This document shows, in pieces, positions 1 to 9,681 of a stretch of DNA of 64,000 nucleotides. The stretch covers positions 496,001 through 560,000 of the forward strand of contig NZ_CP088262.1 in the NCBI RefSeq assembly GCF_021117365.1, in the 5' to 3' direction. The notes beneath the pieces are model-generated. The model did no database searches and was not told the DNA's origin. It was given only the letters and a program-made list of their open reading frames with translations. The position numbers and the translations under genes are program-made. The DNA is from Nocardioides sp. cx-173. Its GTDB lineage: Bacteria > Actinomycetota > Actinomycetes > Propionibacteriales > Nocardioidaceae. Positions within the stretch are counted from its first letter, which is position 1. Each line of letters opens with the position of its first letter.

Positions 1-323
1 CCGTGATCTGGGACGACGCCCGCCGCTCCGACAAGGAGTGCTCGCGCCAGGCCGACTGGGCGATGCCGGGCTTCTACCAGGTGGCGGCGGCTGCGCTCGG
101 CGGTGAGCCGACCGAGGTGCAGTTCGAGCTGACCCGACCCGTGCCCGAGGTCATCACCCCGTCCGCCGCCCCCAGCGGCCGGCCCGGCGGTGGTGGCCAG
201 GGTGGTGGTGGCGAGGGCAGTGGTGGCCAGGGCGGCGGCAAGCCGAACCAGCCGGACGACGACGCGAAGCCCTCGGGAAAGCCGTCCGGGGCGGTCGAGC
301 CGAACGGGTCCGGGATCAGCTGA
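1..323 (+). CDS. C-terminal end of an unidentified protein (5' truncated)
   Basis: Only the last ~107 codons are in the window; the reading frame is open from the left edge to a TGA at 321-323. A compact segment with one Cys (around ECSRQADWAMPGFYQ) is followed by a Pro/Gly/Ser/Asp-rich low-complexity tail that ends GSGIS. Such a tail is typical of a secreted or membrane protein's disordered C-terminus. It faces disA convergently, as an unrelated-looking membrane-protein gene does in mycobacteria, but I cannot name the family. Confidence 0.6.
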   Translation, partial: VIWDDARRSDKECSRQADWAMPGFYQVAAAALGGEPTEVQFELTRPVPEVITPSAAPSGRPGGGGQGGGGEGSGGQGGGKPNQPDDDAKPSGKPSGAVEPNGSGIS

Positions 324-374
324 GCGCCCGACGCGGTCGGTCCGGGATCGCGGTCGCCTCGATCTCGTCCCCGT

Positions 375-663
375 CCCACGGGGTGGGCGAAACTCGCGCT
401 TTCCGCATGAAGCTTCGTCGGGGAGGCGTGAGTTTCACCGGGTGCCCGGTGAAACTCATCCGCTAGACGTAGCACTTGAGGATCGTCGACTCGACGAGAG
501 TGACGATGCGCGCTGATGCCCGAGACCAGCTCCCCCGTCACACGGGGCGGGCGAAACTCGCGCATCCCGCATGAAGCTTCGTCGGGGAGGCGTGAGTTTC
601 ACCGGGTGCCCGGTGAAACTCATCCGCTAGACGTAGCGCTCGAGGATCGTCGACTCGGCGAGG
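375..663. repeat. Tandem duplication of palindromic repeat plus disA 3' end
   Basis: Two copies lie exactly 164 bp apart (about 375-499 and 539-663). Each copy has, in order, GAAACTCGCG, a GAAGCTTC-centred dyad, GGGGAGGCG, a 28-nt perfect palindrome (430-457 and 594-621; arms GAGTTTCACCGGG with a TG spacer), then the reverse complement of the disA 3' terminus. The right copy is the real end of disA. The left copy carries a ghost end that would read LVESTILKCYV-stop, against [15 protein letters not shown] in disA. The region 324-626 holds nothing else I can support. The palindrome next to the disA stop could also act as its terminator. Confidence 0.85.
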
Positions 664-1706
664 CGGGAGAGGCCCTCGCGGACGCTGCGGGCGCGCAGCT
701 CGCCCACGCCCTCGACGGCCTGGAGATCGTCGATGCCGGCCGAGAGGAGCTTCTGCAGGGTGCCGAAGTGCTCGACGAGGCGGTCGACGACCGACGGGGG
801 CAGCCGGGGCACCTTGGCGAGGAGCCGGTAGCCGCGGGGGGCGACCGCGCCGTCGAGGTGCTCGCTGTTGCCCAGGCCGAGGACCTTCGCCGCGGCGGCC
901 GGGTCGACCAGGTCGGTGGCCGAGAGCGCCTCGAGCCGGTTGAGCAGCTCCTCGGGGGTCTTGCTGCGTCGGCCGGTCGAGACGTAGTCGCGGATCACCA
1001 GCTCTCGCTCGGTGTCGACGCCGGTGACGAGCTCCTCGAGCTGCAGCGACAGCAGCCGGCCGTCGGTGCCCAGCTCGAGCACGTAGTCCTCGATCTCGCG
1101 CGCGATGCGCGTGACCATCTCCAGACGCTGGGCGACCACCGCGACGTCGCGGACGGTGACCAGGTCCTCGATCTCGAGCGCCGAGAGGGTGCTGGAGACC
1201 TCGTCCAGTCGGAGCTTGTAGCGCTCGAGGGTGGCCAGCGCCTGGTTGGCGCGCGACAGGATCTGTCCGGACCCCTCCAGGACGTGGCGGGTCTCGCCGA
1301 CGTATGCCGCGATGATCTGCATCGACTGTGACACCGAGATCACCGGGAAGCCGGTCTGGCGCGCCACCCGGTCGGCGGTGCGGTGGCGGGTGCCGGTCTC
1401 CTCCGAGGGGATCGAGTGGTCGGGCATGAGGTGCACGGCGGCACGCACGATGCGGCTGACCTCGCCGTCGACGATGATCGCGCCGTCCATCTTGGCCAGC
1501 TCGCGCAGGCCCGTGGCGGTGAACGGGACGTCGAGGGTGAACCCGCCCGTGGCAATCGACTCCACCGTGCGGTCGTGGCCCATGACGATCAGCGCACCGG
1601 TGCGTCCGCGCAGGATCCGCTCGAGGCCGTCGCGCATGGCGGTGCCGGGGGCGATGGAGGCCAGGGTCTCGCGCAGACGCAGGACCTCGTCGCTTCGGTC
1701 GGGCAC
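627..1706 (-). CDS. disA: DNA integrity scanning diadenylate cyclase DisA
   Basis: DisA condenses two ATP into cyclic di-AMP and scans DNA for branched structures. The 359-residue length is typical. The N-terminal DAC domain carries the catalytic DGA (residues 74-76, [11 protein letters not shown]) and RHRT (107-110). A helical linker follows, and a C-terminal helix-hairpin-helix region contains [14 protein letters not shown]. The start is GTG with AAGGAGAG just upstream. It lies 70 bp downstream of radA on the same strand, the usual radA-disA order; RadA is known to modulate DisA. The last ~12 codons are duplicated 164 bp beyond the gene. Confidence 0.97.
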   Translation of the reverse strand: MPDRSDEVLRLRETLASIAPGTAMRDGLERILRGRTGALIVMGHDRTVESIATGGFTLDVPFTATGLRELAKMDGAIIVDGEVSRIVRAAVHLMPDHSIPSEETGTRHRTADRVARQTGFPVISVSQSMQIIAAYVGETRHVLEGSGQILSRANQALATLERYKLRLDEVSSTLSALEIEDLVTVRDVAVVAQRLEMVTRIAREIEDYVLELGTDGRLLSLQLEELVTGVDTERELVIRDYVSTGRRSKTPEELLNRLEALSATDLVDPAAAAKVLGLGNSEHLDGAVAPRGYRLLAKVPRLPPSVVDRLVEHFGTLQKLLSAGIDDLQAVEGVGELRARSVREGLSRLAESTILERYV

Positions 1707-1776
1707 AGCTCTCCTTGGTGGTCGAGCCTCGTCGAGACCCGGTCGTACGGTCCTGCAGCCGGCCCGCGCAGGGAGT

Positions 1777-3201
1777 TTAACCGTCGTCGGCGCTGCGCAG
1801 CCTCCGGTTTGACGGACGGGAGAGCCCGAGCAGCCGTAGGGCAGAGCCTACGTCGGGCGCGTCGACCACCCGCATCCCGTCGACCATGCGGTCCTGCGAG
1901 ACCGGCCGCACCCCGCCGGGGCTCTCCGGGCCGGTGGGGACCACCGCCATCCGGAAGCCCAGCCGGGCCGCCTCGGCGATGCGCTGCGGCAGGTCGCGCA
2001 CCCGGCGCAGCTCGCCGGCCAGGCCGATCTCGCCCATGGCGACGACCCCCGCGGGCGGGGCCGTGCCGAACGTCGCTGAGGCCAGTGCCAGCGCGACCGC
2101 CAGGTCGCTGGCCGGCTCGCTCAGCCGGGCGCCGCCGACGGTCGAGGCGAACACGTCGTGGGCGTGCAGGCGGATCCCGCAGTGCTGCTGGAGGACCGCC
2201 AGCACCATCGCGATGCGCGAGCCGTCGAGTCCGGAGGTCGTGCGGCGGGGGCGCTCGAGCGCCGAGGGGGTGACCAGCGCCTGGACCTCGGCGAGCATGG
2301 GGCGCCGACCCTCCATCGTGACGGCGACGCAGGTGCCGGCGACCCGGCCGTGGTGGTTCTCGATGAAGAGCCCGGTGGGGTCCGTGACGGCGGTGATGCC
2401 GTCGGCGCCGAGGTCGAAGCAGCCCACCTCGTCGACGGGGCCGAAGCGGTTCTTCACGGCGCGCAGCATCCGGAAGCGGGAGTTGCGGTCGCCCTCGAAC
2501 TGCAGGACGACGTCGACGAGGTGCTCCAGGACGCGGGGGCCCGCGATCGAGCCGTCCTTGGTCACGTGACCGACCAGGACGACGGTCACGTTGCGGGTCT
2601 TGGCGACCCGGATCAGCGCGGCGGCGACCTCGCGGACCTGCGTGACCCCGCCGGGGACCCCCTCGATGCCCGGCGCCCCGATGGTCTGCACCGAGTCGAC
2701 CACGAGCAGCGCCGGGCGAACCTGCTCGATGTGGGTGAGGATCGCGCCCAGGTCGGTCTCGGCGGCGAGGTAGAGCTCGTCGTGGACGCCGCCGGTGCGG
2801 TCGGCGCGCATGCGCACCTGGGAGGCGGACTCCTCGCCGGTGACGTAGAGCGTGCGGCGACGGTGGCGCGCGGTCTGGGCCGCGACCTCCAGCAGCAGCG
2901 TGCTCTTGCCGACGCCGGGCTCTCCGGCGAGCAGGATCGCGGCGCCGGGGACCAGCCCGCCGCCCAGGACCCGGTCGAGCTCGGGGACCCCACTGCCGCG
3001 AAAGGAGGACTCCTCGACCGACACGTCGCCGATGGGGACCGCGGCCTGGGTGACCGCCGTCGCCGTCGTCCGGCCCTGGGGCACCGCGGCCGTCTCGGCG
3101 ACCGAGCCCCAGGCCTGGCACTCCCCGCACCGGCCGACCCACTTGGTGGTCTCCCAGCCGCACTCGGTGCAGCGGAACGCGGGGCGAGGGGACTTGGCCA
3201 T
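1777..3201 (-). CDS. radA: DNA repair protein RadA (Sms)
   Basis: RadA is a RecA-like ATPase that promotes branch migration during recombination repair. The 474-residue protein has an N-terminal four-Cys zinc finger (C11, C14, C25, C28), Walker A GEPGVGKS at 93-100, the RadA-specific KNRFG motif in the middle, and a C-terminal Lon-protease-like domain. I start at the ATG before AKSPRPAF because the zinc finger normally follows about ten residues after the start; an upstream GTG would add ten residues. It is divergent from the LacI gene and co-directional with disA. Confidence 0.96.
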   Translation of the reverse strand: MAKSPRPAFRCTECGWETTKWVGRCGECQAWGSVAETAAVPQGRTTATAVTQAAVPIGDVSVEESSFRGSGVPELDRVLGGGLVPGAAILLAGEPGVGKSTLLLEVAAQTARHRRRTLYVTGEESASQVRMRADRTGGVHDELYLAAETDLGAILTHIEQVRPALLVVDSVQTIGAPGIEGVPGGVTQVREVAAALIRVAKTRNVTVVLVGHVTKDGSIAGPRVLEHLVDVVLQFEGDRNSRFRMLRAVKNRFGPVDEVGCFDLGADGITAVTDPTGLFIENHHGRVAGTCVAVTMEGRRPMLAEVQALVTPSALERPRRTTSGLDGSRIAMVLAVLQQHCGIRLHAHDVFASTVGGARLSEPASDLAVALALASATFGTAPPAGVVAMGEIGLAGELRRVRDLPQRIAEAARLGFRMAVVPTGPESPGGVRPVSQDRMVDGMRVVDAPDVGSALRLLGLSRPSNRRLRSADDG

Positions 3202-3335
3202 GGACCGAACGCTAGGCCCTGGCGCCGACACCGGTCACGGGGCCGCCCACGACCGCCCCAAGGAATGAGGTGCTGGGGCGCCGTACGCCGATATGCTCGT
3301 CGTTGGAACGATCAAGACCAGAGGTCGGAGGCGAG

Positions 3336-4367
3336 ATGGGCCGGATCCCCGGGCGGGTGCCCGCGGCGCCGCCGACCCTCGCCGACGTCGCCGAGCTGGC
3401 GGGCGTCTCGCGTCAGACGGTCTCCAACGCGGTCAACAACCCCGACCTGCTGCGCGCCGACACCCTGGTGCGGGTGCAGGACGCGATCGAGGAGCTCGGC
3501 TACTCACCCAACCGGGCCGCCCGCAACCTGCGCACCCGCGCCTCGCACCTGGTGGGGCTGCGGATGACGCCGGGCCAGGAGTTCACGGCCAACGCCGCCA
3601 TCGACCGGTTCGTCCACTCGCTGGTCGAGACGGCGGGCGAGGCCGGCTACCACGTGCTGCTGTTCGCGGGCGACGGCAACGACCCGCTGCGCGGCTACGA
3701 CGACCTGCTGCGCTCGACCGCGGTCGACGCGTTCGTGGTGACCGACACCTACCTCGGCAACCCCCAGGCGGCGTGGCTGCGCGAGCGCCGGGCGCCGTTC
3801 GTCGCCTTCGGGCGGCCCTGGGACGACCCCGACGCCACGCACCCGTGGGTGGACGTCGACGGCGCCGCGGGCGCCGAGCTGGCGACGCGGCACCTGCTGG
3901 ACCGGGGACACACCAAGATCGCGTGGATCGGCTGGCGCAAGGACTCCTTCATCGGCGAGGACCGCCGGGCCGGCTGGAGCCGGGCGCTCAAGGACCGCGG
4001 CCTCTCCACCACCGCGATGGCCTCCCGGGTCGAGGACACCGTCAACAGCGGGCGCGAGGCCAGCGCGGTGCTCCTCGACGAGGCGCACCCCTCGGCGTTC
4101 GTCTGCGCCTCCGACACCCTGGCGATGGGGGTCCTGCACACCCTGGCCGACCGCGGCCTGCGCGCGGGCGAGGACGTCGCCGTCGTCGGCTTCGACGACT
4201 CCCAGGTGGCCCAGGTCGTGCGCCCGGGCCTGACCTCGGTCCGCCAGCCCCTCGAGGACGTGGCGATCCGCGTCGTCGCCGCGTTGGAGGGCCTGCTCGC
4301 CCACCCGCCCCGCGTCGGGCCCGGCATCCTGCTCACGCCGACGCTCGCCGTACGCGGGTCCAGCTAG
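3336..4367 (+). CDS. LacI-family transcriptional regulator
   Basis: The 343-residue protein has an N-terminal LacI helix-turn-helix and hinge (about residues 12-62, TLADVAELAGVSRQTVSNAV) and a periplasmic-binding-like effector domain ending with a conserved VGFDD segment. The ATG follows GGTCGGAGGCGAG, a strong ribosome binding site; an upstream in-frame GTG is rejected because it would precede the promoter-like TATGCT. An imperfect dyad TTGGAACGATCAA at 3303-3315 has the central CG common in LacI operators and may be autoregulatory (inference). No sugar genes adjoin it, so the ligand is unknown. Confidence 0.93.
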   Translation: MGRIPGRVPAAPPTLADVAELAGVSRQTVSNAVNNPDLLRADTLVRVQDAIEELGYSPNRAARNLRTRASHLVGLRMTPGQEFTANAAIDRFVHSLVETAGEAGYHVLLFAGDGNDPLRGYDDLLRSTAVDAFVVTDTYLGNPQAAWLRERRAPFVAFGRPWDDPDATHPWVDVDGAAGAELATRHLLDRGHTKIAWIGWRKDSFIGEDRRAGWSRALKDRGLSTTAMASRVEDTVNSGREASAVLLDEAHPSAFVCASDTLAMGVLHTLADRGLRAGEDVAVVGFDDSQVAQVVRPGLTSVRQPLEDVAIRVVAALEGLLAHPPRVGPGILLTPTLAVRGSS

Positions 4368-4379
4368 CCGCGGGCGGAC

Positions 4380-5126
4380 TCAGAAGCGCTTGGACCAGAC
4401 GTTGACGGCGTAGTCGACCTCGGTGCCCTCGTGGTGGCGCAGGATGTCGGCGGCCACGTCGGGCGGGAACTCGATGCGCACGACCGCCTCCAGGTCGGCG
4501 CGGGAGCCGAACGACCAGCCCATGTCGACCGGCGTGCGGGTCCAGCCGCGGGTCGCCCAGAAGCGCTCGATCTCGTGGGGCGGCGGGAGGTGCGGGTAGC
4601 CGCGGCGGAACCACGCCCCGAACGTGGAGCGGGACCCGTCGTTGTCGATGACCAGCGCGATGCCGCCGCGACGTACGACGCGGACCAGCTCGGCGAGGCC
4701 GGGCTCGCAGCCTGGGCCGAAGAAGTAGGCCCACCGCGCGTGGACGATGTCGACCGACGCATCCGGCAGCGGTACCGCCTGTGCCGTGCCCTGGATGACG
4801 GTGACGTTGTCCAGGGAGCGGGTACGCCGGCGGGCCAGGGCCAGCAGGTCGGGGTGCGGCTCGACGCCGATCACGCGTCCCACCGGCCCGACGTCAGCGG
4901 CGAAGCCGGGAAGGTGGAAGCCGGTGCCGCAGCCGAGGTCCAGGACGGTGGCGCCCTCGAAGGTCGCCAGCGCGTGCAGGGTGGCGGCCAGGCGGCCGTG
5001 CGGGTCGACGCCGCGGTTCTCGACCTCGTAGGTCGCGGGGCTCTCCCAGATGTTGGGACTCGCGACCGTGCCCCGAGGAGTGCCCCGAGGAGTGCCCCGA
5101 GGAGTGCCCCCAGGAGCGCCGGTCAG
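4380..5126 (-). CDS. SAM-dependent class I methyltransferase
   Basis: The Rossmann methyltransferase core shows motif I (VLDLGCGTGFHLPGF), then VIGVEPHPDLLALARRR and a post-motif segment DASVDIVHARWAYFFGPG, fitting Methyltransf_11. The substrate is unknown. The start is problematic: the conserved region begins at SPNIWESPATY, yet no ATG, GTG or TTG lies just before it. The preceding codons are a 12-bp tandem repeat encoding GTPR units. A CTG overlapping the TGA of the upstream gene (CTGA, 5123-5126) is my choice by analogy to ATGA coupling; an in-frame GTG at 5198 inside the upstream gene is the alternative. Confidence 0.8.
   Translation of the reverse strand: MTGAPGGTPRGTPRGTPRGTVASPNIWESPATYEVENRGVDPHGRLAATLHALATFEGATVLDLGCGTGFHLPGFAADVGPVGRVIGVEPHPDLLALARRRTRSLDNVTVIQGTAQAVPLPDASVDIVHARWAYFFGPGCEPGLAELVRVVRRGGIALVIDNDGSRSTFGAWFRRGYPHLPPPHEIERFWATRGWTRTPVDMGWSFGSRADLEAVVRIEFPPDVAADILRHHEGTEVDYAVNVWSKRF
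5068..5115. repeat. 12-bp tandem repeat at the 5' end of a methyltransferase gene
   Basis: Four adjacent units of GTGCCCCGAGGA (the last with one change) read as Gly-Thr-Pro-Arg repeats on the minus strand, directly before the conserved methyltransferase N-terminus. The length is a multiple of three, so unit gain or loss would keep the frame. Confidence 0.9.
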
Positions 5127-5761
5127 AGACGGACCAGCCCGCGGGGGGTCTGCAGCTGGACGGCGAGGATGCCGGGCGTGCCGTGCGGCGCCACCCACTC
5201 GACCTTGATGTCCTCGAGCGGCGCCTCGACCGTCTGGCCGAGCCACTCGCTGACGCGCTGCGGGTCCCCGGCGATCTCCAGGCAGGCAAGGGAGAAGCTG
5301 CCGTCGGCGCCCGTTGACGGGTGCAGCTCGGCGGGCGACTCCCACTGCACGAAGAACGGCAGCTGCGGGTCAGAGATCAGGCCGTTGACGCCGATCTGGC
5401 GCCACCGAAGCTCGGTGCCGTCGGGGCGGTGCCGGTTGCCGACGACGGCCGAGCGGCCGAGACGCTTCTCGACCGGCGCGATGTCGTCGACGGCCACGAC
5501 CCAGCCGAGCCAGCCGCCGCCGAGGGCGGAGCGGGCCCGAACGGCCTGGCCGAACGGAGCCTTGTCGGAGGCCGGGTGGTCCAGGGCCTCGACGATCTCG
5601 AGGTAGGTGTGGTCCGCGAGGGCGAGCGTCATGTTGCGGGTGCCGAAGCGGGGGTGGATGCCGCCGTCGACGAAGTCATGACCCAGCAGCCCGCCGAGGC
5701 GCTGGGCGGTGCCGACGAGTCCGTCCGGTCCTGCGGCGAAGGAGAGGTGGTCCAGGCGCAT
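5123..5761 (-). CDS. VOC/glyoxalase-like domain protein
   Basis: The 212-residue protein resembles the Glyoxalase_3 type of vicinal-oxygen-chelate protein. It opens MRLDHLSFAAG, the first beta strand with its potential metal-binding His, and has a paired second half (GVNGLISDPQLPFFVQWES). I start at this Met because the core begins there; the upstream extension lacks family character. Its TGA overlaps a possible CTG start of the methyltransferase downstream, so the two are probably co-translated. The substrate is unknown. Confidence 0.82.
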   Translation of the reverse strand: MRLDHLSFAAGPDGLVGTAQRLGGLLGHDFVDGGIHPRFGTRNMTLALADHTYLEIVEALDHPASDKAPFGQAVRARSALGGGWLGWVVAVDDIAPVEKRLGRSAVVGNRHRPDGTELRWRQIGVNGLISDPQLPFFVQWESPAELHPSTGADGSFSLACLEIAGDPQRVSEWLGQTVEAPLEDIKVEWVAPHGTPGILAVQLQTPRGLVRL

Positions 5762-5848
5762 GCAGGCATTCTGCGTTACCAGATCCAGCGGCTCGTTGAG
5801 GGGGTCGAGGTGTCTTGATGTCAAGACTTCATCCCACCCGGCGGGCGA

Positions 5849-6625
5849 TCAGTGCGGGTCGGCCGGATGCAGCGCCAGGGCGGAGCGCGAGCGCACGTGG
5901 GCGTCGCAGTGCCGCACCAGCTCGTCGTACGCCGCCTTGCCCATGAGCTCGGTCAGCTCGGGCTCGTGCGTGAGGTAGACCGGCTCGACGGCGACGTGCG
6001 CCTCGGTGTTGCCCGAGCAGTACCAGTCCAGGTCGTGTCCGCCCGGCCCCCAGCCGACGCGGTCGTACTCGGTGATCGTGACCTCGGTGTAGGTGCTGCC
6101 GTCCTGGCGCTCGACGTTGCGGAACCGGCGACGGATCGGCAGCTGCCAGCAGACGTCCGGCTTGGTCTCCAGCGGGTTGCGGCCCTGCTGCAGCGCCAGG
6201 CCGTGCAGGGCGCACCCGGCGCCACCCTGGCCGGTGGGCGGAGCGAAGTCGGTGCGGTTGTGGAACACGCAGGCCTGCTGGCCGTCCACCTCGATCGTGC
6301 GGGTCTTGCGCTCGCCGTCGTCGTCGGTCTCGACCCAGTCCTTGGTGCGGACCGGCCGGCCGGGGTGGAACTGCCACTGGGTCTCGTCGAGCTGCTCGAC
6401 GAACGCCTTGACCCGCACCTCGTCGTCGGTGTCGGCGAAGTGGGCGCCGAGCGTGCAGCAGCCGGTGTCGGGAGCGTCGGCGTAGATGCCCTGGCAGCCC
6501 TGTCCGAAGATGCAGGTGTAGGCCGACGTCAGCCAGGTGAGGTCGCAGCGCATCACCTCGGTCTCGTCCGCGGGGTTGACGAACTCCACGAAGGCGCGGG
6601 GGAAGACCAGGTCCACTTCGGGCAT
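5849..6625 (-). CDS. Cysteine-rich conserved hypothetical protein
   Basis: The 258-residue protein has ten cysteines (27, 38, 44, 56, 57, 119, 138, 159, 203, 240) and no signal peptide or membrane span. The spacing [11 protein letters not shown]...PDVCWQLPI recalls zinc- or Fe-S-binding YkgJ/DUF3109-type proteins, but this is only a resemblance. It is divergent from the Ppx/GppA gene with 57 bp between starts, which suggests a shared promoter region. Confidence 0.8.
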   Translation of the reverse strand: MPEVDLVFPRAFVEFVNPADETEVMRCDLTWLTSAYTCIFGQGCQGIYADAPDTGCCTLGAHFADTDDEVRVKAFVEQLDETQWQFHPGRPVRTKDWVETDDDGERKTRTIEVDGQQACVFHNRTDFAPPTGQGGAGCALHGLALQQGRNPLETKPDVCWQLPIRRRFRNVERQDGSTYTEVTITEYDRVGWGPGGHDLDWYCSGNTEAHVAVEPVYLTHEPELTELMGKAAYDELVRHCDAHVRSRSALALHPADPH

Positions 6626-6682
6626 GACGCCAGCCTACGGGCGTGCGGGGCGCGCTCATCGCGGCGGCGGTACGTTGAGGGC

Positions 6683-7615
6683 ATGCGCCTGGGCGTCCTG
6701 GACATCGGCTCCAACACCGGCCACCTGCTGGTGGTCGACGCACACGGCGGCGCCGCGCCGCTGCCGGCGTACTCCCACAAGCAGCCGCTGCGCCTGGCCG
6801 AGCACCTCGACGACTCCGGTGCCGTGACGCAGGCGGGGATCGACGCGCTGGCGGCCTTCACCGCGGAGGCGCTCGTCGTCGCGGAGGACAAGGGCTGTCA
6901 GGACATGCTGGCGTTCGCGACGTCCGCGGTGCGCGACGCGGTCAACTCCGACGACGTGCTGGCCTACGTGCGCGAGCTCACCGGCGTGGACATCGCGGTG
7001 CTCTCGGGCGAGGACGAGGCCCGCCTGACCTTCCTCGCCGTACGCCGGTGGTTCGGCTGGTCGGCCGGACGGCTCGCGGTCTTCGACATCGGCGGCGGCT
7101 CCCTGGAGATCGCGGGCGGGACCGACGAGCTGCCCGACGTGGCGTGGTCGCTGCCGCTGGGAGCGGCTCGGCTCGCGCGGCAGTTCTTCGAGGAGAAGCC
7201 CGACGAGGCGATGCTGCGCGCCATCCGCAAGGAGATCCGCGCCGAGATCGCGCGCGACGCCGGGCACCTGCTGCGCGGCGGCGCCCCGCACCGCGCCGCG
7301 GCGACGTCGAAGACCTTCCGCTCGCTCGGGCGGATCTGCGGTGCCGCCCCGTCCAGCGACGGCCCGCTCGTGCCGCGCACGCTGCCGTTGTCGTCCCTGC
7401 AGTCGTGGATCCCCAAGCTCGTGGCGATGCCGCACGCCGAGCTCGCCGTCCTTCCCGGAGTGTCCCCGAGCCGGACGCACCAGATCGTGCCGGGGGCGCT
7501 CGTGGCCGAGGCCTGCATGGACATCTTCGACCTCGCCGAGCTCGAGATCTGTCCCTGGGCGCTGCGTGAGGGCGTCATCCTGGAGCGCCTCGACGCGATG
7601 AGCGTGTTGGACTGA
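6683..7615 (+). CDS. Ppx/GppA family exopolyphosphatase
   Basis: The 310-residue single-module Ppx/GppA phosphatase has the actin-like phosphate-1 motif [14 protein letters not shown] at the N-terminus and phosphate-2 motif [13 protein letters not shown] near residue 137. The family hydrolyses polyphosphate or pppGpp; one-module actinobacterial members are often short like this. The ATG is placed by the start of the first beta strand. Four bases separate it from the next gene, so co-transcription is likely. Confidence 0.93.
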   Translation: MRLGVLDIGSNTGHLLVVDAHGGAAPLPAYSHKQPLRLAEHLDDSGAVTQAGIDALAAFTAEALVVAEDKGCQDMLAFATSAVRDAVNSDDVLAYVRELTGVDIAVLSGEDEARLTFLAVRRWFGWSAGRLAVFDIGGGSLEIAGGTDELPDVAWSLPLGAARLARQFFEEKPDEAMLRAIRKEIRAEIARDAGHLLRGGAPHRAAATSKTFRSLGRICGAAPSSDGPLVPRTLPLSSLQSWIPKLVAMPHAELAVLPGVSPSRTHQIVPGALVAEACMDIFDLAELEICPWALREGVILERLDAMSVLD

Positions 7616-7619
7616 CCGG

Positions 7620-8411
7620 GTGGCACCTCGCATCGGACTCTCGACGGCCTCGGTCTACCCCGAGTCGTCGGCGCACGCCTTCGCCTACGCGGCCGAGCTG
7701 GGCTACGACGCCGTCGAGGTGATGGTCGGCATCGACGCGCTCAGCCAGCAGACCTCCGCGGTCACCCAGCTCGCCGAGCATCACGGGCTCCCCGTGAGCG
7801 CGGTCCACGCGCCCTGCCTGCTCTTCACGCAGCGGGTCTGGGGGACCGAGCCGTGGGGCAAGCTGCAGCGCTCGGCGGACATGGCGCGCGAGGTCGGGGC
7901 CGAGGTGGTCGTCGTCCACCCACCGTTTCGCTGGCAGCGCGAGTACGCCCGCGACTTCGTCAACGGCATCGCCGCGCTGGAGAACTCCACCGGCGTGGCC
8001 TTCGCGGTCGAGAACATGTACCCCTGGCGGGCCTCGTCGCGCCGGGGCATGGAGATGTACGCGCCAGGCTGGGACCCCTCCGAGGAGCCGTACGCGAACA
8101 CCACGATCGACCTCTCACACGCGGCCATCGCCGCCTCCGACCCGATTGAGATGGCGCGCCGGCTGGGCGAGCGCCTGCGCCACATCCACCTGACCGACGG
8201 CAGCGGCTCGGCCAAGGACGAGCACCTGGTGCCCGGGCGCGGCGCCATGGGCGCCCGTACGTTCCTGCACCATCTGGTCGAGGTCGGCTTCGACGGCGAG
8301 GTGGTCGTGGAGATCAACACGCGGCGCTGCTCGTCGCGCGCGGAGCGGGAGGCCGACCTGCGCGAGTCCCTGGAGTTCGCGCGCGAGCACCTCGGGGTGC
8401 CCGCGTCGTGA
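7620..8411 (+). CDS. Sugar phosphate isomerase/epimerase-like TIM barrel
   Basis: The 263-residue protein belongs to the xylose-isomerase-like TIM-barrel superfamily (AP_endonuc_2). It opens RIGLSTASVYPESSAHAFAYA and carries candidate metal ligands in FAVENMYPW, HLTDGSGSAKDEHLVPGRG and VVVEINTRR. The exact substrate cannot be told. The GTG start sits four bases after the ppx stop. Its TGA overlaps the GTG of the following TetR gene (GTGA), indicating translational coupling. Confidence 0.88.
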   Translation: MAPRIGLSTASVYPESSAHAFAYAAELGYDAVEVMVGIDALSQQTSAVTQLAEHHGLPVSAVHAPCLLFTQRVWGTEPWGKLQRSADMAREVGAEVVVVHPPFRWQREYARDFVNGIAALENSTGVAFAVENMYPWRASSRRGMEMYAPGWDPSEEPYANTTIDLSHAAIAASDPIEMARRLGERLRHIHLTDGSGSAKDEHLVPGRGAMGARTFLHHLVEVGFDGEVVVEINTRRCSSRAEREADLRESLEFAREHLGVPAS

Positions 8412-8998
8412 GCTCACCCCGCCGCGGGCGCCGTCCCGGCGCCCCCGACACGCGCGCGACCATCCTCGAGGCCGCCCGTGAGGCCTTCGCCGCCGCCGGC
8501 TTCGCCCGTACGTCGGTCCGGTCCATCGCCGCGGCGGCCGGGGTCGACGCGGCGCTGGTGCACCACTACTTCGGCTCCAAGGACGATCTCTTCGTCGCCG
8601 CGCTCGACCTGCGGGTCGACCCGCGCGAGGCGGTGCTGCCGGTGACGGCGGGCGGCCCCGACGGAGTGGGGGAGCGGCTCATGCGGCTCTTCATCACGGT
8701 CTGGGACGATCCGGAGGCCCGGCTGCCGCTGCTGGCGCTGCTGCGCGGCATCAGCGAGCCGCAGGCCCAGCAGCTGATCCGCGACGGCTTCCTGCGCCTG
8801 GTGCTCGAGCCGGTCGGTGACGCACTCGGCGTGGACCAGCCGGAGCGCCGCCTGTCACACGTGGCCTCACAGCTGCTCGGCCTGCTCCTGATCCGCTACC
8901 TCCTGGAGGTCGAGCCGCTCGCGTCCATGCCCGCCGACCAGGTCGTCGCGACGTACGCGCCGGTGCTGCAGGGGTTCCTCACCGACCCGCTGCCGTAG
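8408..8998 (+). CDS. TetR-family transcriptional regulator
   Basis: The 196-residue protein has a TetR helix-turn-helix at about residues 18-65 (ILEAAREAFAAAGFARTSVRSIAAAAG...HHYFGSKDDL) and a C-terminal ligand/dimer domain of the type found near tetracyclin-repressor-like C-terminal domains. It is coupled by a GTGA overlap to the isomerase-like gene and is the last gene of the ppx operon. The effector is unknown. Confidence 0.93.
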   Translation: MSSPRRGRRPGAPDTRATILEAAREAFAAAGFARTSVRSIAAAAGVDAALVHHYFGSKDDLFVAALDLRVDPREAVLPVTAGGPDGVGERLMRLFITVWDDPEARLPLLALLRGISEPQAQQLIRDGFLRLVLEPVGDALGVDQPERRLSHVASQLLGLLLIRYLLEVEPLASMPADQVVATYAPVLQGFLTDPLP

Positions 8999-9064
8999 CG
9001 GGCGGGCCGGGGATGGATACCCGGTCGGCCGGGTCGTGGATGTGGCTGCCCTCGTGGCGTCAGG

Positions 9065-9681
9065 TCATCCTGGGACGGCGACACCCAGCGTGGATGCGCC
9101 CAGCGGCTTGGGCGCTCCCTCTTCGTAGAAGACGTCCACGGTTGAGATGGTGAACCCAGCGCTCTCGAGGAGCTCGGAGATCGGTCGGGTGAGGTGACAC
9201 CCGCCGGCGATGCGCTTGTTGAGCGGCTCGAGGCGGCGCTGCCAGGCCTGGACCTGGTGGTCTGGAGCCAGTCCGTGCTCGACGAAGTGCAGGCTGCCGC
9301 CGGGGCGGAGCACCCGCCGGATCTCGGTCAGCGCGAGGACCGGGTCGGGGATCGTGCACAGCGTCCAGGTCGACAGGGCGGTGTTGAAGGTGTCGTCGGC
9401 GAAGGGGAGCGCCTGTGCGTCGATCCCGGCATGCTCGACCTCGATGGCTGATCGCGCCACGCGGTCGTGGGCCAGCTCCCAGCTCCGTGGGCTCGGCTCG
9501 ACGGCGGCAACGCGATCGACCGCGTCGGGTAGAACCCGACGTTGTGGCCGGTCCCGAACCCGATCTCGACGACCTGTCCGCGCAGACCCCCGCACACGCG
9601 CTCGCGCAGCGGGCGTACCCCCTTGGCGCCGCACGCCCAGTCGGTCAGCCTCGGCAGGACACGATCTGCGTAGAAGCCCAT
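9065..9681 (-). pseudogene. Class I SAM methyltransferase, interrupted by a frameshift
   Basis: Two frames join to make one methyltransferase. The N-terminal part (GFYADRVLPRLTDWACG...EIGFGTGHNVGFYP) is in one frame. The rest (DAVDRVAAVEPSPRSW...TWTLCTIPDP...RVLRPGGSLHFVEHGLAPD) is in another. A single missing G at about 9525-9529 restores the reading (YP-DAVDRV). The complete protein would be ~205 residues, the usual size for this UbiE-like family. It may be a true pseudogene or a sequencing error. Confidence 0.85.

Noticed and set aside
74..565. Minus-strand 163-codon frame over the disA ghost end
   Set aside because: It is Pro/Gly low complexity, antisense to the truncated gene's tail, and crosses the repeat; only the ghost disA tail is meaningful.
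3303..3315. LacI operator as a separate feature
   Set aside because: The dyad is imperfect beyond TTG...CAA, so it is mentioned only within the regulator entry.
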